Shown here piece by piece: positions 30,113 through 37,417 of a stretch of DNA of 64,000 nt (positions are counted from its first letter, which is position 1; the number at the start of each line of letters is the position of its first letter). The notes under the pieces were generated by a model. That model was not told the DNA's origin. It saw nothing but the letters and a program-made list of their open reading frames with translations, and made no database searches. The translations under genes and the position numbers were made by a program. Origin of the DNA: an uncultured Acidobacteriota bacterium (GTDB lineage Bacteria; Acidobacteriota; Blastocatellia; Pyrinomonadales; Pyrinomonadaceae). The stretch lies in NCBI GenBank assembly GCA_937873515.1, contig CALMYB010000013.1, forward strand, positions 372,001 through 436,000, given 5' to 3'.

Positions 30113-31686
30113 TCAGCGGTGTTTTCAGCGAGAGTGCTCTTCTCCGCGACGGACGGCCGTGCGGCGGCAACGCCAAATGCCATTATCAGGAAGAAGACCA
30201 TCGCTACCTCGCTGTCGCCAAGATTCCAATGGACAAGTCCGCTGGTCGTGAACCCGACGAGCGCGCCGGAAGCGCCAAGCAGTACGCCGAAGCGATGAGC
30301 GTCTTTGCCGCGAGCGTCGCGCAGTCCACGCAAAAAGATCCGAGCGAGACAGAACAGCACACACAGCCATAAGAGGAGCTCGGGAACACCGCGTTCGACG
30401 GCGAGCTGCACCGGCGTCGAATGGAAATGCCCCATCGGCTGCCAGCCTTTGTCGAACATTCCCCATTCTTCCCAATGTTTCTGGAACGAGTTCATCCCGA
30501 CGCCGACCAGAAGATGCCTCGGCGACTCGGTCAGCAAGCGATAGCCATCGCGCCACATCATCTCGCGGTATTTTGTCGAATCGTCCTTTGAGTCAAAGAA
30601 CCCGACATCGCGCGACTCGTGCAGGAACAAGAGCCCGCCGAAAATGACGGGGATCGCGACGACGAAGGCTGCGATCAGAAGCTTTTTCTTCGCCGACAAC
30701 AGCACGATCACGAGTGCCGCGACCATAAAGCCAAGCTGCGATGCCCGCGTTACCGTAAAGAGCAAGGCGAGGCAGGCGAGCGCAAGTGTGGCGGCAAGGA
30801 AAGGCGTTGATGAGAAAAGGCGTCCGAACCGCGCGAATGTAGATCGCCGAACCGTCTGCTCTTCTTCGCGGCGACGGCCGATATTCGCGACGATCAGGCC
30901 GAAGATCAAAGCCGCAACGAGCTGAAGCATTTCGGCATAAGTTGCGTAATGGTTATAGAAACCTTGCGACCGCCAGTTATGACTCTTTTCCCAGCTTGTG
31001 AAACCAAGCTGCTGCTCGGCCGATGCGCCGGGCAAAAGATCCGCGCTATCGACCGTTACCGTAAATTCAAAATCCGGCCGGTAAAACAACACGCGTACGC
31101 TTGAATGCTGCCGGAGTGCGTCAAGAAGATCTTGCGGCGTGTGCAGCTTCTTGCCGTCGGCACGAAGAAGCGTGTCGCCGTCGTAGAGCAAAGCCTTTGC
31201 AAGCGGCGAGTCCGCGCGGATGCCGTGAACCTCGACGCCGCGGCCGAGATAGCGTTCGACGGGCGTCCAAACGACATTCACCGAGCAGGAGACGACCATC
31301 AGCACCGCGAAAAAATATGCTGCACGAACATTCCGCAGATTCCAGATAGCGAAATAGAAGACTAAAAATAGCGCGACGCCGCGTAGCTGATCGAGCGAGA
31401 CGAGCGGTTCGTAAGAGAAGATGCCGCTGATCACCGACCAGCCGAAATACGAAAAGAACGCGACATCCAGCAGGCGAATTTTCGGCCGCTGTTTTGCCAC
31501 CACAAAACGCGCGACCGTCGCGAGCGTTCCGCAGCCCCATGCGATCTGCGTTGCGGCGATCGAATGCGGCGCCGCAGCGACCATCAACGCGAGAAACACG
31601 AACGCGGTCCGGCCAAGCCACAATGACGATCCGCTTTCCGTGTCGAGCCCGGCAAAGCGGTCAAATTTCGCGATAAAGGACGACAT
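30109..31686 (-). CDS. O-antigen ligase/polymerase family membrane protein with inserted PDZ-like domain
   Basis: 525 residues from ATG 31686 (a TTG two codons earlier is possible). About ten to twelve membrane helices; the large periplasmic loop and C-terminal part (HYATYAEMLQLVAALIFGL, LVGVGMNSFQKHWEEWG, HFHSTPVQLAVERGVPELLL) match the WaaL/Wzy_C family that ligates or polymerises O-antigen. Residues ~148-212 (GRGVEVHGIRADSPLAKALL, YDGDTLLRADGKKLHTPQDL) read as a PDZ domain placed in a periplasmic loop, which is not part of the usual family. Third gene of a minus-strand run cdaA-ybbR-ligase, 11 bp after ybbR. Confidence 0.88.
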   Translation of the reverse strand: MSSFIAKFDRFAGLDTESGSSLWLGRTAFVFLALMVAAAPHSIAATQIAWGCGTLATVARFVVAKQRPKIRLLDVAFFSYFGWSVISGIFSYEPLVSLDQLRGVALFLVFYFAIWNLRNVRAAYFFAVLMVVSCSVNVVWTPVERYLGRGVEVHGIRADSPLAKALLYDGDTLLRADGKKLHTPQDLLDALRQHSSVRVLFYRPDFEFTVTVDSADLLPGASAEQQLGFTSWEKSHNWRSQGFYNHYATYAEMLQLVAALIFGLIVANIGRRREEEQTVRRSTFARFGRLFSSTPFLAATLALACLALLFTVTRASQLGFMVAALVIVLLSAKKKLLIAAFVVAIPVIFGGLLFLHESRDVGFFDSKDDSTKYREMMWRDGYRLLTESPRHLLVGVGMNSFQKHWEEWGMFDKGWQPMGHFHSTPVQLAVERGVPELLLWLCVLFCLARIFLRGLRDARGKDAHRFGVLLGASGALVGFTTSGLVHWNLGDSEVAMVFFLIMAFGVAAARPSVAEKSTLAENTAD

Positions 31687-31697
31687 CGGCAAGGGAT

Positions 31698-32591
31698 CTA
31701 GAGAACTTTTGTGGACTTCACGACGACGGAATTCACCATTTCAGCGGGCAGAGTCACCTGCGGTGTGTCATCGGCCTCGAACGTGATCTTGAAATCGTCG
31801 GCCTTGCGTTTCTGCAGCAAACTCGTCGGGCCGTAGAGCGTAACGCGGACGCTCTTGCCGTGAGTCGTCGGGACGACGAACGTCTTTTCGATACGCTTTT
31901 CACCGACGCGAAACGTTACGGTGACATCCCCGCGTTGGATCGTCGCTTTTGAGTCCGTAACGGCAAGCGGTTGGATGAGGGTGAAATCACCGGTCCGCCC
32001 TTTCAGATCGACCTTCTCGGTCGAGATCGCATCGAGCTTATCCAAAACGCTCTCCGGGCCGCGAACCATTATTCGTGATGGTGTCGCGGTGCGTGAATAT
32101 ACTTCGAGATTCGATGCGAGGTCGCCGGTCGTTTCGATCTTGACCGGAACTTCCTTTTCCTCGACGCGTTCGAGCTTGACCTGCACGCGGTTCGGCCAGA
32201 TATCGTCGATCTTTACGCCCGCCGGCAGCGGGACAAAGACGTTTGCCGGCGTGAGCGTGACCGTCCGTTCACCCGGCTCGAGGCCGCTAAGATCGACCGA
32301 CGCAGACAGAGAATCGATCTGGTTGATCTTTCGTGCGTCGCCGCTCAGGACGAGATCGATCGTGTTGATCTCGGAATCCGTGATCGTGTTGTCAGAGCTT
32401 CGCATCGACAGTCGCACGTTGCTGAATCTTGCCGTCATCGGTTTGCTCAGGCCGGTGACCGCGAACCACAATGCAAGCGTGATCGCGAGGGCGAGCAGCT
32501 TCAGATGCCAGTCCTCCACGAAGACCTTTCGCAAGATCTTTTTCGCGAAGGCTACCGACGGATCGGGTTTTCGTTTCGTGTCGGTCTCCAT
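31698..32591 (-). CDS. YbbR-domain protein (CdaR-like)
   Basis: 297 residues: one N-terminal membrane helix (about 30-48) followed by tandem YbbR repeats, visible as recurring blocks PVKIETTGDLASNLEVYSRT, PSRIMVRGPESVLDKLDAIS and VTLYGPTSLLQKRKADDFKI. CdaR proteins regulate the membrane diadenylate cyclase CdaA. It starts 2 bp after the cdaA stop, so the two are coupled; Firmicutes usually have glmM next, here replaced by an O-antigen ligase. Confidence 0.92.
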   Translation of the reverse strand: METDTKRKPDPSVAFAKKILRKVFVEDWHLKLLALAITLALWFAVTGLSKPMTARFSNVRLSMRSSDNTITDSEINTIDLVLSGDARKINQIDSLSASVDLSGLEPGERTVTLTPANVFVPLPAGVKIDDIWPNRVQVKLERVEEKEVPVKIETTGDLASNLEVYSRTATPSRIMVRGPESVLDKLDAISTEKVDLKGRTGDFTLIQPLAVTDSKATIQRGDVTVTFRVGEKRIEKTFVVPTTHGKSVRVTLYGPTSLLQKRKADDFKITFEADDTPQVTLPAEMVNSVVVKSTKVL

Positions 32592-32593
32592 TG

Positions 32594-33424
32594 CTATCCT
32601 ACGGTCGCGTCCGTATCGGTCTCTGAGAGCGTTACGGTCTCGCGGCGAGGTTCAGGTATCGGAATGTCCATCGCCTCGAACAAAAGTTTCTTCATCTGCT
32701 TCGGATCGAGATTCCGAAGGATCTTTCCGGATTCGACGTATGTGATCAGGCCGGTCTCTTCCGAAACAACGAGCGAGATCGCGTCCGAGCCCTCAGTAAT
32801 TCCGATCGCCGCTCGATGGCGAGTTCCAAGCTCACGCGAGATCTCGGGGTTCTTTGTAAGCGGCAGAAAAACGGCCGCGGCCGCTATTCGCTCGTGCTGT
32901 ATGACGACGGCCCCGTCGTGCAGCGGCGTCGTCGGGTTGAAGATCGAGACCAGAAGGTCATAGCTCACTCTCGCGTCAAGCTGAAGGCCGGCATCGACGA
33001 AATTCCGCAGCCCGACGTTCCTTTCGATCACGATCAAGGCTCCGGTCTTTTCGCTCGCAAGTGTTGTGAGGGCAAGGATTATCTCGTCGTAAACGCTGCC
33101 GCCGAACTGGCCCCGCTGCTTCTTGAGCGGCAGCCGCAGACGGCTCGCGAAATACATCAACGCCTGCCGGATCTCGGATTGGAAAAGGACGATGATCGCA
33201 AACCCGATATAGACGACCGCGTACCGCAGCACGAACTCAAGCGTGAAAAGATCTTGATCGACGGCGATCCAGTAAAGGATCGCGAGGAAAACAAGGCCGA
33301 TGACGGTCGGGACAGCGCGCGTTCCGCGAAGCAGTTTGATGACGACATAGACAATGGCAAAAACGAGCGCAATATCAACGAGATTGCGCAGAGTTGCTAT
33401 TGTCAAAATATCGCGAAACTGCAT
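32594..33424 (-). CDS. cdaA: Diadenylate cyclase CdaA
   Basis: 276 residues. Three N-terminal membrane helices (about 12-90) then the DAC (DisA_N) domain with LHDGAVVIQHERIAAAAVFL (DGA) and LGTRHRAAIGITEGSDAISL (RHR) motifs and VVSEETGLIT. Makes c-di-AMP from two ATP, a signal for osmolyte and wall homeostasis. First gene of the cdaA-ybbR-ligase run. ATG start 33424, no strong Shine-Dalgarno seen. Confidence 0.96.
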   Translation of the reverse strand: MQFRDILTIATLRNLVDIALVFAIVYVVIKLLRGTRAVPTVIGLVFLAILYWIAVDQDLFTLEFVLRYAVVYIGFAIIVLFQSEIRQALMYFASRLRLPLKKQRGQFGGSVYDEIILALTTLASEKTGALIVIERNVGLRNFVDAGLQLDARVSYDLLVSIFNPTTPLHDGAVVIQHERIAAAAVFLPLTKNPEISRELGTRHRAAIGITEGSDAISLVVSEETGLITYVESGKILRNLDPKQMKKLLFEAMDIPIPEPRRETVTLSETDTDATVG

Positions 33425-33634
33425 CGAAAAATCGCTAAAACGCCGTCACACCCAACCCGTAAAATGCCTTTAGAATATCACAGTTCTACCGGTGAGCAGG
33501 CGGCCAGCGATCTCAGTAGCCCGAACGTCAGTAAGGGCGCTCTTGTCAGAACCGTCTGCATGAGCCGCTCGGCCAGTTCGGCAGACCGTCAAAAGTAGAA
33601 GGTCAGAAGGCGATGGCTGAGCCGGAACCTTCTT

Positions 33635-33778
33635 GGCTCCGTAGGAGCCGCATGTTCGTAGCACGCCGCTTCACAAACACCCGAAGGCGGCTTGCCGCCG
33701 ACAAGATCTGTCGCTCCTACGGAGCTCCGAGATTCATTTGATTCCGGTTGCTACAAACATTTCGCTCCTAACGGAGCT
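33635..33778. repeat. Composite palindrome module 1
   Basis: GGCTCCGTAGGAGCC (33635-33649) starts a left arm continuing CGCATGTTCGTAGCA; the right arm, ending GCTCCTAACGGAGC (33764-33777), is the near reverse complement through TGCTACAAACAT. Nested inside are GGCGGCTTGCCGCC (33686-33699) and GCTCCTACGGAGC (33713-33725). Confidence 0.85.
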
Positions 33779-34041
33779 ATGAACCCCCGCCTTGTCCAAC
33801 TCAACAAGCTCTGGGACAGCCCTGGGACAGCTCTGGGACAAACAAGTCTATTGATGTCAACAGTTACGACTTTTGTCCCAGAAAAATCAAAAAAAATATT
33901 TTTTCGTCCCGAGAACCGATCGTTTTCAAAGAACAATATACGCCACGTGTGTTGCGTATCCTGCTATGAGTATAGCACATCTGTCAAGCAGTTGTTCACG
34001 CCGGATCATCGCATTGAGCGCAATGTAAATGCGGCTGTCTT

Positions 34042-34218
34042 GGCTCCGTAGGAGCCGAATGTTTGTAGCACTCGATCATCCTCAGGCAGTTCGGAGGCGG
34101 CCTGCTGCCGACAATGGATTCGCATAGCCACGTCGTTTACGGCGTGGTTTAGGACGGAAAATGAATTCGCGGGAGGCGGCTTGGCCGCCGACATGTCTTT
34201 GTCGCTCCTAACGGAGCT
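34042..34218. repeat. Composite palindrome module 2, with nested ACGTCGTTTACGGCGT unit
   Basis: Left arm GGCTCCGTAGGAGCCGAATG and right arm ending GCTCCTAACGGAGCT enclose two GGCGGC..GCCG hairpins that themselves flank a unit containing CACGTCGTTTACGGCGTG and GGACGGAAAATGAATTC (about 34119-34172). The same inner unit occurs in reverse orientation at 52017-52071. Confidence 0.85.
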
Positions 34219-34253
34219 CCAGGATCAAATTTGCGATCGATTCCCAGGGTGGC

Positions 34254-34462
34254 GGCGTTACGGTCTTACCCTGGGCTATATTCTCCCGTCCCCTACGGGG
34301 ACGAACCCTTCATGGCTCCGTTAGGAGCCGCATGTTTGTAGCACGCCAGTGCCCCATCATTTCCGGAGGCGGCTTGCCGCCGATAAGGCTCCGTCGCTCC
34401 TAACCGAGCTCCAAGCATTTCCTACTGCATTCGACCTACAAACATACCGCTCCTACGGAGCT
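34254..34462. repeat. Composite palindrome module 3
   Basis: Contains TACCCTGGGCTAT, CGTCCCCTACGGGGACG, GGCTCCGTTAGGAGCC, GGCGGCTTGCCGCC, and ends with ACAAACATACCGCTCCTACGGAGC, the reverse complement of the left arm. The CGTCCCC..GGGGACG and CCCTGGGCTA units recur near 51870-51910. Confidence 0.85.
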
Positions 34463-34499
34463 AAGAACGCTGCGGAAGGCCGCACGCAGTAAGGGCTTT

Positions 34500-35588
34500 T
34501 CATAATTTCTCCCATTTCGCAGGGCTTGACGATCCGTCAGAAATGAGTTCAAAGAGTTCGTCGCTAAAGACATTCGTGTCTGCGTTATAGGTTGTGTGCA
34601 GGCAGAAGGTCTTTGTTTGCTGGTCATTTGAAACTATGCGGGCGCAGCCAAAGATCTCGTTCGGGCCTCTCTTGAAGTGATGTCCGGGGCCGTCTCGATA
34701 CGTTATACCTGTGCCTGAAAGCTCGATAATGGCAGTGGCTGCCGCGTCTTTTTGCCGATAGCCATCGAACGTATCATTCGCGGTTCCGGCAAACGTCGCG
34801 GGAATGATCTTCGCGTAAACGTCGTGCGGGCCGACGACATCTGCGGCAGATATATTCTCGCGGTTAAATGCTTGTGCGAGCGTCGATGCAACGCGGTTGG
34901 GAAAGCTATCGAGGGTCATGGGTGAAGTCCGATCGCTAAGCAATACCACGGAGTCAACCGAAACCACCGATCTCAAGAGCCGTTCCCGTGCGAGATGAAC
35001 TAATGCGTTCTCTGAAAATGCTCCTCGCACGACATCCTGTGTTGCTGACTTCACAAGTCTCTTATATTGCTCCGCAAGCAATTTTCCCTGCGTACTCTGA
35101 ACCCCAAGCGGAATTTCTGCCGGCTCGGCGGAGCGAGCCTTTGGAAGGTTAGCCGTGTCGTGTTCCCGAATCTCGAGCGGTTCAGGTTGCGCACAATTGT
35201 CGTTAGACGTTATCGTCAGCCTGATCAATATCCCCCGCGCAACATCTTTTTCATTTCGTTTCGCAAATGTGAATGCGAACATAAGCGGCATCATGCCGTC
35301 CGCGCGTACACTGAGCACGTACTTGCCGGGTCGAGCCTTGGGGAAAGCGAAATTTCCACTCGAGCCGCTATATGTTTTGAGTATGGGCAGCTGCTTCGAG
35401 TCGCCGGCTCGGTGAAGAACCAGCTCGGCCCCTGGAACGACCATATCGCGATACATAACGCGCCCCTCGAGTTGGTTGATAGAAAAGCCCTTCCACACGC
35501 ACTCCTGGCTGTATCCGCTCGCGCAGAGTAAAAGCAAAAGTATGATGAGGACTGGGACTCTTTGCTTATTTGGATTTCGGTGCCTCAT
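34500..35588 (-). CDS. Exported protein with a carboxypeptidase-regulatory-like (CnaB-type) domain
   Basis: 362 residues from ATG 35588. Signal peptide (about 10-28, VPVLIILLLLLCASGYSQ). Residues ~35-125 look like a peptidase-regulatory/CnaB-like beta-sandwich: LEGRVMYRDMVVPGAELVLH, SGSSGNFAFPKARPGKYVLS. The C-terminal 200 residues (VSVDSVVLLSDRTSPMTLDS to FSDELFELISDGSS) are of no recognised family. It lies 36 bp downstream of a small membrane protein gene on the same strand, probably one transcript. Function unknown. Confidence 0.78.
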   Translation of the reverse strand: MRHRNPNKQRVPVLIILLLLLCASGYSQECVWKGFSINQLEGRVMYRDMVVPGAELVLHRAGDSKQLPILKTYSGSSGNFAFPKARPGKYVLSVRADGMMPLMFAFTFAKRNEKDVARGILIRLTITSNDNCAQPEPLEIREHDTANLPKARSAEPAEIPLGVQSTQGKLLAEQYKRLVKSATQDVVRGAFSENALVHLARERLLRSVVSVDSVVLLSDRTSPMTLDSFPNRVASTLAQAFNRENISAADVVGPHDVYAKIIPATFAGTANDTFDGYRQKDAAATAIIELSGTGITYRDGPGHHFKRGPNEIFGCARIVSNDQQTKTFCLHTTYNADTNVFSDELFELISDGSSSPAKWEKL

Positions 35589-35624
35589 TTTAAAGTACTT
35601 TGAACTGTCTCTCACACCATATCT

Positions 35625-35897
35625 CTAGGATAAGCCGTAGAGTCTCGTGAAAAAGATCAGATACGCGAGAAGAATCACAACCGCGATAGACAAAATACCC
35701 AATCGATCCGGCAAGCTGAGCAAAGCGAGAAGGAGCGCGACAATCGCCGAAACCAAGGACACCAAAACTAAAGTGGCGGCGAGATTTCCTGAATCGAAGA
35801 CAGATTTGCTCTTCACATACAGAATTACGACGAGCGAGGCTATCGCAAGACCGAAAGCGGTCGGCGAAAGATGCGTTCGTATTCCTTTGAATTCCAT
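35625..35897 (-). CDS. Small membrane protein, three helices
   Basis: 90 residues: a short polar start MEFKGIRTHLSPTAFG, then three hydrophobic helices (about 13-28, 38-60, 66-86). Not recognised. The close spacing to the exported protein gene downstream suggests a two-gene unit. No other support than codon-like sequence and topology. Confidence 0.65.
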   Translation of the reverse strand: MEFKGIRTHLSPTAFGLAIASLVVILYVKSKSVFDSGNLAATLVLVSLVSAIVALLLALLSLPDRLGILSIAVVILLAYLIFFTRLYGLS

Positions 35898-35936
35898 GAT
35901 CTGTTGTGACTATCCCCACTTTCACTGGGGAGCGGT

Positions 35937-36389
35937 TTAGGCATCGGTAAGCACCGCCACGATCTTTTGGATGCGGCGGAGGCGGGTTTCGGTTTGTTTT
36001 GCGCCTTCGATGGAGCGTGCGTGTTCTTTTTTGGTCGTATAGGAGAGTTTTTCCCAATTCTTGAGGCCGCCGGGGATGGCTTTTAGCTCTTTTGCGAGAT
36101 CTTTGGGAATCTCGACGGATCGTTGTGCAGTATCACGCCACATTGTAATTACAATGCGCTCACCGGCCGAGATTCCGGCACGCTCCCGATACTCTTTTGG
36201 GGTACCGACCATATATTTTCCGCCCATATGGAAGATCGTCGTGCGGTATTGCTCACCGTTTATCTCGATCACCACGGGCACGCGGCGTTTGCCGTAAATC
36301 GCCTCGACATCGAACGGGATGGTGATCCCGGCGGCGTCCATCTTTGGATGTTTTTCGAGCAAGGCCTCGAATGTTTGTTTGTCGGCCAT
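35937..36389 (-). CDS. DUF1905/YdeI-like (OmdA) protein
   Basis: 150 residues from ATG 36389, preceded by AGGGGA; the frame is open further upstream but overlaps the galU promoter. N-terminal ~95 residues are the DUF1905 beta-barrel (FDVEAIYGKRRVPVVIEING, MVGTPKEYRERAGISAGERI), and the C-terminal helical part RSVEIPKDLAKELKAIPGGL, SYTTKKEHARSIEGAKQTET is the bacteriocin-protection (YdeI/OmpD-associated) motif. Precise function is not known. Divergent from galU, 49 bp apart. Confidence 0.9.
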   Translation of the reverse strand: MADKQTFEALLEKHPKMDAAGITIPFDVEAIYGKRRVPVVIEINGEQYRTTIFHMGGKYMVGTPKEYRERAGISAGERIVITMWRDTAQRSVEIPKDLAKELKAIPGGLKNWEKLSYTTKKEHARSIEGAKQTETRLRRIQKIVAVLTDA

Positions 36390-36438
36390 AATTCCCCTAA
36401 AATCGATTGTTCGTGCATCGAAATTAACAGAAGTTATT

Positions 36439-37308
36439 ATGGCACACAAAATTCGCAAGGCGGTGTTTCCGGCGGCGGGTCTCGGGACAAGATTCTTACC
36501 GGCGACGAAGGCTTCGCCAAAAGAGATGCTGCCGCTCGTCGATAAGCCGCTTATCCAATATTCGGTCGAGGAAGCTGTCGCGTCCGGCATCGAATCTCTA
36601 TTGATCATCACGGGTCGGGACAAGGCCGCGATCGAGAATCATTTCGATATCTCGTTCGAGCTTGAAGAGCTGTTAAAGGACAAGAATAAGGACGAGCTTT
36701 TCGAGCAGGTGCGCTCCATCTCCGACATAGCCCGCATCAGCTATACGCGGCAAAAGCAGGCTTTGGGTCTCGGACACGCCATTTATCAAGCGAAAGATTT
36801 CGTTGGCGACGAACCTTTTGCGGCGCTCCTTGCGGATGACGTTATCGACGCAGAGCGGCCTGCATTGGCGCAGATGATCGACGTTTACGAGCGATTCGAG
36901 GCGCCGGTGATCGCGACGATGCAGGTCGAGGGCGAAGCGATCTCGCGTTTCGGCGTGATCGATGCCGACGAGGTCGAGGCTGGGGTTTACCGCATCAAGG
37001 GAATGGTCGAAAAGCCTGCGTTCGAGAACGCGCCGTCAGATCTTGCGATCGTCGGAAGGTATATCTTCACGCCGGATATTTTCGAAGCCATCGAGGAAAC
37101 CAAGCCCGGCTCGGGCGGCGAAATACAGATCACCGATGCGATGCAGAAGTTGCTCGCGAAACGGCCGTTCTACGCCGTCCGCCTCGAAGGCACTCGCCAC
37201 GATGCCGGCGATAAACTCGGGTTCCTGATAGCGACCGTCGAATACGCATTGAAACGTCCCGACCTCGGCGATGACTTTCGCAGGTATCTGCGGTCTCTTG
37301 GCCTATAA
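36439..37308 (+). CDS. galU: UTP--glucose-1-phosphate uridylyltransferase
   Basis: 289 residues from ATG 36439, matching the family start MAHKIRKAVFPAAGLGTRFLP. Nucleotidyltransferase motif GLGTRFLPATKASPKEMLPL, VDKPLIQYSVEEA, FAALLADDVID, and FGVIDADEVEAGVYRIKGMV EKP loop with the catalytic Lys. Makes UDP-glucose for polysaccharide synthesis, upstream of galE activity. Stands alone 100 bp upstream of gltX. Confidence 0.96.
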   Translation: MAHKIRKAVFPAAGLGTRFLPATKASPKEMLPLVDKPLIQYSVEEAVASGIESLLIITGRDKAAIENHFDISFELEELLKDKNKDELFEQVRSISDIARISYTRQKQALGLGHAIYQAKDFVGDEPFAALLADDVIDAERPALAQMIDVYERFEAPVIATMQVEGEAISRFGVIDADEVEAGVYRIKGMVEKPAFENAPSDLAIVGRYIFTPDIFEAIEETKPGSGGEIQITDAMQKLLAKRPFYAVRLEGTRHDAGDKLGFLIATVEYALKRPDLGDDFRRYLRSLGL

Positions 37309-37417
37309 GCTTCCAAACGTCAGATCGAATTTGCCCATTGCGTTCGTCCCTAGACGGATGGCGGTTCATTGTCGCTGATTTTGCGTTCCGCGGAGCATTC
37401 GGGGAAACTATTTGTTT

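Larger units (their letters stand above)
33425..34499. other. 1-kb non-coding region filled with composite palindromic repeats
   Basis: No protein gene can be supported here. It holds at least three large inverted-repeat modules (separate entries), and also the direct repeat CTGGGACAGC (twice, about 33821-33838) and an A/T-rich stretch around 33885-33905. The beginning (33425-33600) serves as the upstream region of cdaA. Confidence 0.8.

Noticed and set aside
33635..34462. Insertion sequence or CRISPR-like locus
   Set aside because: No transposase frame, no regular repeat-spacer pattern; the region is nested hairpins only.
36389..36623. N-terminal extension of the DUF1905 protein
   Set aside because: The added 78 residues would read through the galU promoter and start; family members begin at the ATG at 36389, which has a Shine-Dalgarno.
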